In this document: in pieces, positions 9,120-17,948 of the stretch
How positions within the stretch are numbered: the stretch's first letter is position 1
Layout: each line of letters starts with the position of its first letter
Translations under genes and position numbers: made by a program
The notes under the pieces: model-generated
Seen by the model: only the letters and a program-made list of their open reading frames with translations
The model's database searches: none
What the model was told of the DNA's origin: nothing
Assembly (NCBI RefSeq): GCF_902706295.1
Contig: NZ_CACSJJ010000006.1
Coordinates: forward strand, 124,001 to 188,000
Source: Arthrobacter sp. 18067
Lineage (GTDB): Bacteria; Actinomycetota; Actinomycetes; Actinomycetales; Micrococcaceae
Reading direction: 5' to 3'
Length of the DNA: 64,000 nt

Positions 9120-11588
9120 CTACGCGGTGGCCAACCCCTCAACCGGTGACAGGCGTGCAGCGCGTCGGGCCGGGATCACGGACGCGAGCAGCCCGGCCAC
9201 CACAGCCACCCCAAAGACCCCTGCCAGCTGCAGCCACGGCACCGCTGGGACAACAGTCGCCACGCCGCCCAGGGTTGCCTGTGCCCCCAGCCATCCGTAA
9301 ACGATGCCCATGCCGGCACCCATGATGGCGGCTACGCCTGCTACTAGTACTGCCTCGATGGCCAGCATCCCGCGCAGTTGGCCCTTGGTCAGGCCCAGCG
9401 CCCGAAGGAGCGAGTTCTCCCTGGTTCGTTCAAGCACAGACAGGGACAAGGTATTGGCCACACCGATCAAGGCAATGACCACTGCGACGCCGAGCAGCCC
9501 AGTGACCACCAGCAGGAGCACGTCGATGATGCTGTTGAACGTCACGCGCTCGATCGCGGCCCCGCTGACAGTACGTTCCTGAACGCCAAGTGCTGCTGCG
9601 ACTTCCTTCTGGATGGCCTGCACCCGGTCCGTGGACACGGAATCATCCAGTTTCACCCACACCATGGAGGCAGTTCCCGGCAGTGGGTCGGAGGAGATGC
9701 TGGTGCTTTCCACGAAGGCCGGAACGTGCCGGGTCCGCAAAACCTTGGCGTCGAGTGAAACGCTGCCGGCCGCCGTCGTGATCGTGGCGGGTCCCTCCGG
9801 AGAATCCTCGGGAAGGTACACGGTGCCCGGGAGCGGCTTCAGATTGTTGTCGCGGAGCACGGACGCAGCATCTGCCGCGGAGAGGCCGTAGATGGTCGTG
9901 CCGCGGTCAGGGGTAGTGGTGTCGCTCAGTGTTCCCACCGGCTGCAGCAAGACCGCAGCGCTGACGCCGTCGAGGGACTGAATCCTTTCCAGAGCCTGGC
10001 TGGGCTCGCCAGAGCCGTCCACTGCTGTCTGCGCGGACAGGTCCACGGGATAGTTCTCGGCCAAGGTGTCGTTGAACGCCTGCCGGGAGGTCGCTGCGCC
10101 CGTCATCATCAGGGACACCAGCGTGACGCCGATCAGAAGCGCAGCCGCGGTAGCCGAAGTGCGGGCAGGGTTGCGCGTGGCGTTGACGGCGGCAAGCTTG
10201 CCCGGTACTCCGGCCGGCGCGGCCAGGCGGCCGGCCAGGGCCACGACTGTGGGGATGAACAGGGTGGAGCAAAGCAGAATGCCTACGAACGAGGCAGCAC
10301 CACCCAGCAGCGCGATTCCAAGCGAAACGTTCATGCTGCCGTACACCAGCAGGGCTGTCCCGCCAGCCAAGGCCAACAGGCCAAGAATAAGCCGGACCTT
10401 GCCGCGCCGGTTCCGAACGGAGGCATCGTCGGCTGGCCGCAAGGCCGCAAGAGGTGCGACGGCGGTCGCTGCCTTCGCGGGCACCAAGGCTGCGAGGACC
10501 GTCAACAGTGTCCCGGCCACCAAGCCGGCGATGATGGCCGACGGCGGCACCGCCAACGTCGCAAACGCTTGCTCGGGCTGTGACTTGGCCCAGGCAATCA
10601 ATCCGGTCATCAGGCCTGTCGCGGCGAGGACACCGAGCACCGAGGAGATGAATCCCACCACGACAGCCTCGACCATAACCGATCCGCGGATCTGTGCCCG
10701 CCCGGCACCAAGGCATCGCAGGAGTGCCAGCTCCCTTGTCCGTTGGGCAATCAATACGGAGAACGTGTTGGCCACCACAAGGGTGGAGACGAGGATGGCC
10801 ACGCCCGCGAACGCGAGCAACACCACCGTCAGCTGGTCCTGGCCCGCACTGAGCATGGCCACGGTGGAAGTGACCCTTTCCGGCGCCGTTTCCAACACGG
10901 GCCCAACTGCGCCCGCAGCTTCCATGCGGTGGGTGATGTACTCCTTGGCCGCGGTGACGTCTTCGCCGGGCTTGAGCGAGAACTGCAGTCCCGTGAACCC
11001 GGCCCCGGCATCCTGGACCGCGTTCAGGACCGATTCGGACGCCACCAACTGTGCGGCCGATGATGAGAAGGGATCATTCGTGGCCTGTGTCAGGCCCGTG
11101 ATCGTCACTTTGGCATTCTTGACGGGTCCGGCCCCGTGGAGCTCGAGTGTGCTCCCAATGGCGAGGCCCAGATGTTCCGCTGTCTTGACGTCAATGACAG
11201 CCTCCGAAGCCTTGGCTGGCATGGATCCAGACGACAGGACCGCGCCTTCAAGCGACCCGGGGGCTGCATTTCGCAGCCGCCCATATTGCTCGCCGCCACC
11301 GGCCTCGAACGTGACATATGTGGAGCGCTCGGCATAGCTATCCTCCACGGCAGGGGAGGACGCGGCTGCATCCACTGCCGCCTGTGTGAACGCTTCACCG
11401 TTCTTGGACGTAGCAACGAGGTCGGCGTTGCGGTAGGCCTCGCCGATGCTGGCACCCAAGGACGCCTTCGTACTGGCGCCCACCATCAGCGTGGCGGAGA
11501 GGAACATGACGGACAGCATCACGGCGAGACCGATCGCAACGAACCGCCGGAAATGCGTCGTCAATTGGGAAAGGGCAACACGCAACAT
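9120..11588 (-). CDS. ABC transporter permease, FtsX/MacB type (two FtsX domains)
   Basis: 822 aa, ATG at 11588. One N-terminal membrane segment (FVAIGLAVMLSVMFLSATL) is followed by an extracytoplasmic region. The first FtsX core lies near residues 255-380 (VVLLAFAGVAILVSTLVVAN, then RTRELALLRCLGAGRAQIRG), and a second is at the C-terminus (VVIALIGVANTLSLSVLERT, then NSLLRALGLTKGQLRG). This duplicated layout is typical of actinobacterial exporters. It lies 3 nt after the ATPase gene and downstream of a two-component system, which suggests induction by an envelope stress or antimicrobial. The substrate is unknown. Confidence 0.92.
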   Translation of the reverse strand: MLRVALSQLTTHFRRFVAIGLAVMLSVMFLSATLMVGASTKASLGASIGEAYRNADLVATSKNGEAFTQAAVDAAASSPAVEDSYAERSTYVTFEAGGGEQYGRLRNAAPGSLEGAVLSSGSMPAKASEAVIDVKTAEHLGLAIGSTLELHGAGPVKNAKVTITGLTQATNDPFSSSAAQLVASESVLNAVQDAGAGFTGLQFSLKPGEDVTAAKEYITHRMEAAGAVGPVLETAPERVTSTVAMLSAGQDQLTVVLLAFAGVAILVSTLVVANTFSVLIAQRTRELALLRCLGAGRAQIRGSVMVEAVVVGFISSVLGVLAATGLMTGLIAWAKSQPEQAFATLAVPPSAIIAGLVAGTLLTVLAALVPAKAATAVAPLAALRPADDASVRNRRGKVRLILGLLALAGGTALLVYGSMNVSLGIALLGGAASFVGILLCSTLFIPTVVALAGRLAAPAGVPGKLAAVNATRNPARTSATAAALLIGVTLVSLMMTGAATSRQAFNDTLAENYPVDLSAQTAVDGSGEPSQALERIQSLDGVSAAVLLQPVGTLSDTTTPDRGTTIYGLSAADAASVLRDNNLKPLPGTVYLPEDSPEGPATITTAAGSVSLDAKVLRTRHVPAFVESTSISSDPLPGTASMVWVKLDDSVSTDRVQAIQKEVAAALGVQERTVSGAAIERVTFNSIIDVLLLVVTGLLGVAVVIALIGVANTLSLSVLERTRENSLLRALGLTKGQLRGMLAIEAVLVAGVAAIMGAGMGIVYGWLGAQATLGGVATVVPAVPWLQLAGVFGVAVVAGLLASVIPARRAARLSPVEGLATA

Positions 11589-11591
11589 GCC

Positions 11592-12386
11592 TCAGGCCCC
11601 CAGCTTGCCGAGTGCGGCCAGGACGGAATCTGCCGTTGGATCGTGGATCTCGCCCACCAGGCCGCCGTCACTCATCAACACCACGCGGTCGGCGTAGCTG
11701 GCGGCCACGGGATCGTGGGTGACCATGATGATGGTTTGGCCCATCTCCTGGCTGCTCCGGCGGAGCAGCGCAAGGACTTCGCCGCCGGCCTTGGAATCGA
11801 GATTGCCAGTGGGTTCATCGCCAAACACGACGTCGGGCCGCGTCAACAAGGCGCGGGCTACGGCCACGCGCTGCTGCTGGCCGCCGGACAACTCATGCGG
11901 GCGGTGCTTCAACCGGTCCTTGAGCCCAAGCGTGCTGACCACGGTATCCAGCCACCCGGCGTCGGCGGTGGTTCCCGCCAAGGCAAGCGGAAGCGTGATG
12001 TTCTGTTCGGCCGTCAAGGTGGGCACCAGGTTGAATGCTTGGAAGACGAAGCCGATGCGCTCCCGGCGGAGGGCGGTGAGCTGACGATCGTTCAGCCCCG
12101 TCAATTCCGTGCCGCCCAGCACAATCCGTCCGGAATCCGCAGTATCAAGGCCGGCAAGGCAGTGCATGAGCGTGGACTTGCCTGAACCGGATGGGCCCAT
12201 GATGGCAGTGAACTTGCCGGCGTCGAAGCTCACCGACACCTCGTTCAGGGCCGTTACGGAGGTATCAGCCCGGCCGTAGCTCTTTGTCAGCTTGAAAGCC
12301 TCGACGGCGGGACGCACCTGGTCTGCGTCCGATCCCGTGGGGCGGCCGGTTCCTGACGGGTGGGGGAGAGGCGTGAATGTTGTCAT
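11592..12386 (-). CDS. ABC transporter ATP-binding protein (MacB/LolD-like)
   Basis: 264 aa. Walker A is GPSGSGKSTLMH (near residue 61), then LSGGQQQRVAVARAL and Walker B DVVFGDEPTGNLD, the usual MacB/LolD wording. It partners the FtsX permease 3 nt downstream. ATG at 12386 is preceded by TAGCGT (12393-12398) with exactly 6 nt between, consistent with a leaderless transcript from its own promoter. An inverted repeat at 12412-12449 lies just upstream. Confidence 0.94.
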   Translation of the reverse strand: MTTFTPLPHPSGTGRPTGSDADQVRPAVEAFKLTKSYGRADTSVTALNEVSVSFDAGKFTAIMGPSGSGKSTLMHCLAGLDTADSGRIVLGGTELTGLNDRQLTALRRERIGFVFQAFNLVPTLTAEQNITLPLALAGTTADAGWLDTVVSTLGLKDRLKHRPHELSGGQQQRVAVARALLTRPDVVFGDEPTGNLDSKAGGEVLALLRRSSQEMGQTIIMVTHDPVAASYADRVVLMSDGGLVGEIHDPTADSVLAALGKLGA

Positions 12387-12411
12387 GGTTCCACGCTATG
12401 TTTTGGTGCCT

Positions 12412-12449
12412 CCTGCCGGGATCGGGCCTGGGGCCCATTATCCGGCAGG
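12412..12449. promoter_or_regulatory. Inverted repeat upstream of the ABC ATPase gene
   Basis: CCTGCCGG (12412-12419) and CCGGCAGG (12442-12449) form a perfect 8-bp inverted repeat. A nested GGGCC/GGCCC pair (12424-12428 and 12432-12436) lies inside. It sits between the response-regulator stop and the ATPase start, so it could be the response-regulator operator or a weak terminator after the two-component genes. Confidence 0.45.
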
Positions 12450-12474
12450 GGTGCTCATACCGTGGTCTGAGCTC

Positions 12475-13188
12475 TCAGGTCCCCGGCGCCACGATCCCTG
12501 TCTCGTACGCAATCACCACTACCTGCACACGGTCCCGGGCGCCAAGCTTGGCCAGGATATGGCCCACATGGGTCTTCACTGTTGCCTCGGACAGGAACAG
12601 GCCCGCCGCAATCTCGGGATTCGACTGCCCCTGGGCGATCAGTTGGAACACTTCACGCTCGCGGGCCGTCAGGCGCTCTACGGCAGCGGCGTGCTCACTC
12701 CGTTCAGGGGTCTGTGTCCTCAGCAGCGGCGCCACATGGTCCAGCAAGCGTCTGGTGGTGGAGGGAGCGATCACGGCGTCCCCACGGTAAACGGTCCGGA
12801 TTGCTTCAAGGAGTTCTTCGGGTGGCGCATCCTTCAGGAGGAATCCGCTGGCACCGGCTTGGATAGCAGCCAGAGCGTACTCATCCAGATCGAACGTGGT
12901 CAGGACAACGATCTTGATTTCCGCGCGTTGGGAACCAGCGGGTTGCGCCGCTGCCTGCTCCAGGATGCGACGGGTTGCCTCGATGCCATCCATCCCGGGC
13001 ATACGTACATCCATCAGGACCACATCGGCAGTGGTGGCGGCGAGGGCCTGGACAGCCTCGATCCCGTTTGCCGCCTCGGCGACTACTTCCAGGTCCGGCT
13101 GCGAATTGATCAGCATGCCAAAGCCCGAACGGACCAGATGCTGGTCATCAACGAGTGCAACCCTGATAGGCGCAGGAACGTCAGACAT
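12475..13188 (-). CDS. Two-component response regulator, NarL/LuxR family
   Basis: 237 aa. The receiver domain (residues 8-125) has the acidic pair in ALVDDQ and the phospho-acceptor aspartate in VVLMDVRMPGMDG. The C-terminal LuxR-type helix-turn-helix spans LTAREREVFQLIAQGQSN to TVKTHVGHILAKL. The gene starts 3 nt after the stop of the histidine kinase, forming an operon. Its probable target is the ABC exporter immediately downstream. It resembles LiaR/DesR-type regulators, but the signal is unknown. Confidence 0.95.
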   Translation of the reverse strand: MSDVPAPIRVALVDDQHLVRSGFGMLINSQPDLEVVAEAANGIEAVQALAATTADVVLMDVRMPGMDGIEATRRILEQAAAQPAGSQRAEIKIVVLTTFDLDEYALAAIQAGASGFLLKDAPPEELLEAIRTVYRGDAVIAPSTTRRLLDHVAPLLRTQTPERSEHAAAVERLTAREREVFQLIAQGQSNPEIAAGLFLSEATVKTHVGHILAKLGARDRVQVVVIAYETGIVAPGT

Positions 13189-13191
13189 GGT

Positions 13192-14376
13192 TTAGGCCTC
13201 CGAATAGGGGATAAAAGCGGACACGCGGAAACCGCCGCCCTGTTCCGGGCCTGCGGCCAAAGAACCATCGTAGAGCGAGACGCGCTCGCCCATTCCCCGC
13301 AGGCCGTTGCCGCCCCCGGCGGACGGCGGATCAGCAGCGGCGCCCCGGCCGTCGTCGACGATATCCAGTTGAAGGCCGCGGGCCTGCCACGTCAGGGTGA
13401 CGCCCGCCGTCGCCTTCGGTCCAGCATGCTTCATGACGTTGGTGAGGGCTTCCTGGATGATTCGGTAGGCCGTGAGTTCAGCCCCCGCGGGGAGTGCCCG
13501 GCGGGGGACACCGCTCTGTTCAAAAGCCACTTGGAGGGTAGCGGCGCGGAAGCCCAGGAGCAGTTCGTCCAGGTCTGACAACCGGGGTTGCGGACGTGTG
13601 GGGGAATCGTCGTCGGAGCGGAGTACCCCCAGCAGCCTGCGCATTTCTCCCAGTGAGTCCCTGCCCGTGGCAGCAATCGTGGCCAGCGCTTCGGTGGCGA
13701 GCTCTGGTTTTGCCGCCGCCGCATATCGGGCGCCGTCCGCTTGGGTGATGATGACCGACAGTGAGTGGGCAACAATGTCATGCATTTCCCGGGCGATATG
13801 GGATCGTTCGTCGGCAGCTGCCAACTGGCGCTCTTGCTGCTGTTCGACTTCAAGCCGCCGGGTCCGGTCCTCCAGCGCCTGAAGTTGGAGCCGCCGAACC
13901 CGGGTGAGGTCGCCCAAGGTCCAGCTCACCAGGACCAGCATCCATATCAGGACCGTGTAGAGCGCTCCGATGGTGAGCCCCATGATCCCCGACTCGGCAG
14001 TACTGGAATATTCGCGGGTGGTCAGCATGATGCCACCCAGCATGCCGGCCACCAGCACCGTGCGGCTCGCCCAGGCCGGCCCGTAGGCGGCGGTTGCGTA
14101 GATGACGAGTGGGACGGCGATTTGGCCCGCCACCGGTTCGGAGCCTACTGCCCACTGAATGAGGCACACAAGAATGACGACGCCGGCCGCCACAGCCGGG
14201 CGCGTACGTCGCCAAGCCAGCGGAAGCAGGAGGCTGCACGAAAGGACAAAGAGCCAGGGCCGGGAGGCGAGCAGGTAGACCGGACCGAAAAGGAGTATCA
14301 GCAGCGAGGTGGCCGTCATATCCACTTTGAAGCGATTGATCCGGAACCATTCATATACTGCGTGCCTTCTGTCCAC
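13192..14376 (-). CDS. Sensor histidine kinase, HisKA_3 (NarX/LiaS-like) family
   Basis: 394 aa. About five hydrophobic membrane segments occupy residues 15-165, with almost no extracellular domain, so it probably senses within the membrane or through its partner exporter. The dimerisation region contains the phospho-acceptor histidine in REMHDIVAHSLSVII. The ATPase domain ends with DDGRGAA and GNGLRGMGERV. GTG at 14376 is preceded by TAGAGT (14383-14388) at 6 nt, fitting a leaderless mRNA. It is divergent from leuB. Confidence 0.93.
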   Translation of the reverse strand: MDRRHAVYEWFRINRFKVDMTATSLLILLFGPVYLLASRPWLFVLSCSLLLPLAWRRTRPAVAAGVVILVCLIQWAVGSEPVAGQIAVPLVIYATAAYGPAWASRTVLVAGMLGGIMLTTREYSSTAESGIMGLTIGALYTVLIWMLVLVSWTLGDLTRVRRLQLQALEDRTRRLEVEQQQERQLAAADERSHIAREMHDIVAHSLSVIITQADGARYAAAAKPELATEALATIAATGRDSLGEMRRLLGVLRSDDDSPTRPQPRLSDLDELLLGFRAATLQVAFEQSGVPRRALPAGAELTAYRIIQEALTNVMKHAGPKATAGVTLTWQARGLQLDIVDDGRGAAADPPSAGGGNGLRGMGERVSLYDGSLAAGPEQGGGFRVSAFIPYSEA

Positions 14377-14445
14377 GCTAAAACTCTATGCGCTTGGTCC
14401 CGGCCCGGACATCATGCCGTGGTCTGACTTCGCGCGGGTTCGAGT

Positions 14446-14496
14446 GTTCGCAGAATGAGACGATTTTGACCAGCATGTGGATTGCTTGGCTAGATA
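14446..14496 (+). promoter_or_regulatory. leuB promoter with a possible LtbR-type operator
   Basis: TTGACC (14466-14471) and TAGATA (14491-14496) are separated by 19 bp. The -10 ends 5 nt before the leuB ATG, so the transcript could be leaderless. Just upstream, 14446-14460 read on the minus strand is TCTCATTCTGCGAAC, sharing 10 of 15 positions with the palindrome in the IclR-leuCD intergenic region. Confidence 0.5.
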
Positions 14497-14501
14497 GACC
14501 T

Positions 14502-15554
14502 ATGAGTGCAACGTCCATCAATCTCGCTGTCATCCCTGGCGACGGCATTGGCCCAGAGGTCATCGCCGAAGCCGTCAAGGTCCTTGAAAAGGCTGTCGCC
14601 ACGGAGGGTGTCACCCTCGAGCTGACCAACTACAAGCTCGGTGCCCAGCACTGGCTTGAGACTGGCGAGACCCTTCCGGATGAGGTCCTGGCAGACCTGC
14701 GCACGCGCGATGCCATTCTTTTCGGCGCAGTGGGTGCGGCCCCCGGCGATACGCGAATCCCCTCCGGCATCATCGAACGCGAGATGCTGCTCAAGCTCCG
14801 CTTCAGCCTGGACCACTACGTGAACCTGCGCCCGTCCCGTCTGTATGGAACGGTCGGCAGCCCTTTGGCGAACCCCGGCACCATCGACTTCATCGTGGTC
14901 CGCGAAGGTACCGAGGGTCCCTATGTCGGCAACGGCGGCACACTGCGTGGCGGCACTCCGCACGAGGTTGCAACCGAAGTTTCCCTCAATACCGCCCATG
15001 GCGTTGAGCGCGTGGTGCGCGATGCGTTCCGCCGCGCCAGCGAGCGTCCGCGCAAGCACGTCACACTCGTCCATAAGCACAATGTTCTGGTTTACGCCGG
15101 GCACCTGTGGAAGCGGACCGTCGAGGCCGTGGCCAAGGAATTCCCCGAGGTCACCCACGATTACCTGCACATCGATGCTGCCACCATTTTCATGGTGACC
15201 GACCCCTCCCGCTTTGATGTCATCGTCACCGACAACCTGTTCGGCGACATCCTTACCGACCTCGCTGCTGCCGTCACCGGTGGCATCGGCCTGGCGGCAT
15301 CGGGCAATATCAACATGGACCGCACAGCGCCGTCCATGTTTGAACCCGTCCACGGCTCCGCTCCGGATATCGCCGGTCAGCAGAAAGCCGATCCCACCGC
15401 GGCCATCCTCTCCGCAGTGCTTCTCCTGGACCACCTTGGCTACACCACGGCGGCCCGCAAGATCGAGGCGGCAGTGATCGCCGACGTCGAGAGCCGCACC
15501 GGCGAGCCACGCAGCACAGCTGCCATTGGCGACGCCATTGCGGCCGCACTTTAG
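14502..15554 (+). CDS. leuB: 3-isopropylmalate dehydrogenase
   Basis: 350 aa, the usual length. The protein starts [21 protein letters not shown] chose ATG 14502 because family similarity begins there, rejecting the upstream in-frame codons. Substrate- and metal-binding regions are visible in [24 protein letters not shown] sequence (written [13 protein letters not shown] here), and the NAD-specificity loop is [12 protein letters not shown] near residue 280. It oxidises and decarboxylates 3-isopropylmalate in leucine synthesis. It is transcribed alone, separated from leuCD by about 11 kb, and followed by ilvE. Confidence 0.97.
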   Translation: MSATSINLAVIPGDGIGPEVIAEAVKVLEKAVATEGVTLELTNYKLGAQHWLETGETLPDEVLADLRTRDAILFGAVGAAPGDTRIPSGIIEREMLLKLRFSLDHYVNLRPSRLYGTVGSPLANPGTIDFIVVREGTEGPYVGNGGTLRGGTPHEVATEVSLNTAHGVERVVRDAFRRASERPRKHVTLVHKHNVLVYAGHLWKRTVEAVAKEFPEVTHDYLHIDAATIFMVTDPSRFDVIVTDNLFGDILTDLAAAVTGGIGLAASGNINMDRTAPSMFEPVHGSAPDIAGQQKADPTAAILSAVLLLDHLGYTTAARKIEAAVIADVESRTGEPRSTAAIGDAIAAAL

Positions 15555-15671
15555 GCCCAATTCTCAGGCGTAAGCTTGTCTTGAATTATTTACCTGCTTC
15601 CCTGGTCCATCGCTGAACCACACCCTTTGGGACCCGGTTCGCCCTGCCAGGTAGCTGACTGTGGAGGAAAC

Positions 15672-16784
15672 ATGACTCAGACTGCCCATGGCGTCGAATT
15701 CAGCCAGCAGCTTTCGGAAACACCGAAGTCTGCTGAGGAGCGTGCAGCCGTCCTGGCGAACCCAGGCTTTGGCGACTACTTCACCGACCACACCGCCGTC
15801 GTCGACTACAAAGTTGACGCCGATGGCAATGGCGGTTGGCTGAATGCCCGGATCGAGCCTTACGGACCCATTTCCCTGGACCCCTCGGCTGCTGTGCTGC
15901 ATTACGGCCAGGAAATCTTCGAGGGCCTCAAGGCCTACCGCCACGCTGACGGCTCCGTCTGGACGTTCCGGCCGGAGGCCAACGCTGCGCGCCTGAACAA
16001 GTCGGCCCGTCGTCTCGCGCTTCCGGAACTTCCGGAAGAGTACTTCCTCGGCGCCATCCGCGAACTGGTGCAGGCAGACCAGGGATGGGTTCCTTCCGGC
16101 GACGGCGAAGCCCTTTACCTGCGCCCGTTCATGATCGCTACCGAGGCGTTCCTGGGTGTGCGCGCTGCCCGCGAAGTGTCCTTCCGCGTCATCGCTTCTC
16201 CCGCCGGCAACTACTTCGGCGGCGAACTCAAGCCTGTCTCCATCTGGATCTCCCGCGAATACGCCCGTGCCGGCCGCGGCGGAACCGGCGCCGCAAAGTG
16301 CGGCGGCAACTACGCTGCCTCCCTGATCGCGCAGCAGGAAGCCGAAGCCAACGGTTGCAAGCAGGTCCTGTTCCTGGACCACTTCAATGACGACGCCGTG
16401 GAAGAACTCGGCGGCATGAACGTCTTCTTCGTCATGAAGGACGGCTCGCTGGTCACTCCCGCGCTCAGCGGTACCATCCTGGAAGGCGTCACCCGGATGT
16501 CCGTCATCCAGGTGGCCAAGGACATGGGCCGGGAAGTCACCGAGCGCAAGATTACGTTGGATGAGTGGCGTGATGGCGTTGCCTCCGGCGAGATCACCGA
16601 GGTCTTCGCTTGCGGAACCGCTGCTGTGATCACGCCGATCGGTGTCCTCAAGGACGCCACGGAATTCATCGGCTCCGAGGACGCCAAGGCGGGCGAGACC
16701 ACCATGGCTATCCGCGAGCAGCTCCTTGGCATCCAGACCGGAACCGTCGAGGACCGCCACGGCTGGTTGACACGCCTGGTCTAA
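15672..16784 (+). CDS. ilvE: Branched-chain amino acid aminotransferase
   Basis: 370 aa, PLP fold type IV. ATG at 15672 has an excellent SD (GGAGGAAAC). The PLP lysine is in AAKCGGNYAAS, and the segment EVFACGTAAVITPIG is the typical C-terminal cofactor-binding stretch. It transaminates the keto acids that lead to leucine, isoleucine and valine, closing the pathways whose other genes are in this window. It is followed by a terminator at 16819. Confidence 0.97.
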   Translation: MTQTAHGVEFSQQLSETPKSAEERAAVLANPGFGDYFTDHTAVVDYKVDADGNGGWLNARIEPYGPISLDPSAAVLHYGQEIFEGLKAYRHADGSVWTFRPEANAARLNKSARRLALPELPEEYFLGAIRELVQADQGWVPSGDGEALYLRPFMIATEAFLGVRAAREVSFRVIASPAGNYFGGELKPVSIWISREYARAGRGGTGAAKCGGNYAASLIAQQEAEANGCKQVLFLDHFNDDAVEELGGMNVFFVMKDGSLVTPALSGTILEGVTRMSVIQVAKDMGREVTERKITLDEWRDGVASGEITEVFACGTAAVITPIGVLKDATEFIGSEDAKAGETTMAIREQLLGIQTGTVEDRHGWLTRLV

Positions 16785-16818
16785 GCCTTAGTATTTCCTG
16801 ACACAACCGAAACGCACG

Positions 16819-16868
16819 ACGGCGGTCCGTTCCCTTGGTGACAAGCGGAAGGGCCGCCGTTCTGCTTC
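16819..16868 (+). terminator. Terminator-like hairpin after ilvE
   Basis: ACGGCGGTCC (16819-16828) pairs with GGGCCGCCGT (16851-16860) allowing one G-T pair and a small bulge. TCTGCTT follows. Confidence 0.65.
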
Positions 16869-16872
16869 CCGG

Positions 16873-16983
16873 GATGCTCTCTCACCCCTCGTCGCTTTTT
16901 TGTGGATGCTCTCTCACCAACTGGCGCCATTTTGCGGATGCTCTCTCACCAATGGGCGCCTTTTTTGTGGATGCTCTCTCACC
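16873..16983. repeat. Tandem array of GATGCTCTCTCACC, four units at 32-33 bp
   Basis: The 14-mer GATGCTCTCTCACC is perfect at 16873-16886, 16905-16918, 16937-16950 and 16970-16983. The 18-19-nt spacers are themselves related (GGCGCC followed by a T run and G.G). Two opposite-strand copies (GGTGAGAGAG) follow at 17060-17070 and 17092-17105. The stretch 16785-17127 holds no gene; this array and the ilvE terminator are its only features. Confidence 0.85.
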
Positions 16984-17059
16984 TCCTGTGGGAGGCGCTC
17001 TAATCGGCGACGACGGCACTACAGCCGGGTGACGGCGTCGGGCCTTTTGACGGTGGTTT

Positions 17060-17105
17060 GGTGAGAGAGGGATGGGTGGATGGGGGTGATTGGTGAGAGA
17101 GCGTC
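17060..17105. repeat. Two inverted copies of the GTGAGAGAG repeat before the MBL-fold gene
   Basis: GTGAGAGAG at 17061-17069 and GGTGAGAGAGCGTC at 17092-17105 are in the opposite orientation to the tandem array. The second copy ends 22 bp before the GTG start at 17128, that is, around the expected -35 position of that gene. Confidence 0.75.
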
Positions 17106-17127
17106 GCTTCGGTGCCAAGATGGGACA

Positions 17128-17925
17128 GTGACTTCTGAATCAACAGCGACCTCCAACGACTCTTCCCTGCAGCGCAGCAGTGAGCTCACCCGTTTCCGAT
17201 TGGCCCCGAACCCAGGACCGATGAGCCTGGACGGCACCAATTCCTACGTCATCGGAGCGCCGGGCTCTGGACACGTGGCTGTAGTGGACCCGGGCCCGGA
17301 AGACGAACAGCACCTGGCCGAGTTGGCCGCGGCCGGCGCGGTGGACGTTGTGCTCATCACCCACCGGCACGCAGACCACACGGAGGCCTCCGCGCGCTTC
17401 CACGAACTAACGGGCGCCCCGGTCCGCGCAGTATCCCCGGAACACTGCCATGGCGGAGAGCCCCTCCACGATGGCGAAGTCCTGAACGCAGGTGGCGTCG
17501 AAATCCGCGTCGTGGCAACCCCGGGCCACACCTCCGACTCCGTGTGCTTCCATCTCCCGGACGACGGTCCGCACGGATCAGTCCTGACGGGGGACACCAT
17601 CCTGGGGCGCGGCACCACAGTGCTGGACTACCCGGACGGAAGGCTGGGGGACTACCTCGCGAGCTTGGACCGTTTGGAAACCCTCGGCGCCGCAACGCTC
17701 CTGCCAGCGCACGGCCCGGCGCTCCCTGCGTTGGATGCGAAATGCCGTGAATACCGCGAACACCGGGAGCAGCGGCTCGATCAAATCAGGGTAGCGCTGG
17801 ACCAGTTGGGCGCGGACGCCTCGATACCCGCCGTCACCGACGCTGTCTATCCCGACGTCGACGCTTCCGTCAGGTGGGCCGCTGAGACTTCCGTTGCGGC
17901 CCAGTTGGATTACCTCCGGAGCTAA
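17128..17925 (+). CDS. Metallo-beta-lactamase-fold hydrolase (LACTB2-like)
   Basis: 265 aa. The metal-binding motif HxHxDH is HRHADH (near residue 75), and further ligands are visible at ATPGHTSDSV and LTGDTILGRGT. A C-terminal helical segment after about residue 210 resembles the winged-helix tail of LACTB2-like and RNase-type proteins. The start is uncertain: GTG 17128 is chosen because a CAAGAT box lies 6 nt upstream and the open frame further up runs into the repeats. The substrate cannot be predicted. FAA-hydrolase gene follows after 23 nt. Confidence 0.85.
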   Translation: MTSESTATSNDSSLQRSSELTRFRLAPNPGPMSLDGTNSYVIGAPGSGHVAVVDPGPEDEQHLAELAAAGAVDVVLITHRHADHTEASARFHELTGAPVRAVSPEHCHGGEPLHDGEVLNAGGVEIRVVATPGHTSDSVCFHLPDDGPHGSVLTGDTILGRGTTVLDYPDGRLGDYLASLDRLETLGAATLLPAHGPALPALDAKCREYREHREQRLDQIRVALDQLGADASIPAVTDAVYPDVDASVRWAAETSVAAQLDYLRS

Positions 17926-17948
17926 GCCCGGACTGTAGGCTTGAGCCC

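Noticed and set aside
16873..16983. CRISPR array
   Set aside because: The repeats are only 14 nt, the spacers are 18-19 nt and resemble each other, and no cas genes are near. CRISPR repeats are longer with unrelated spacers.
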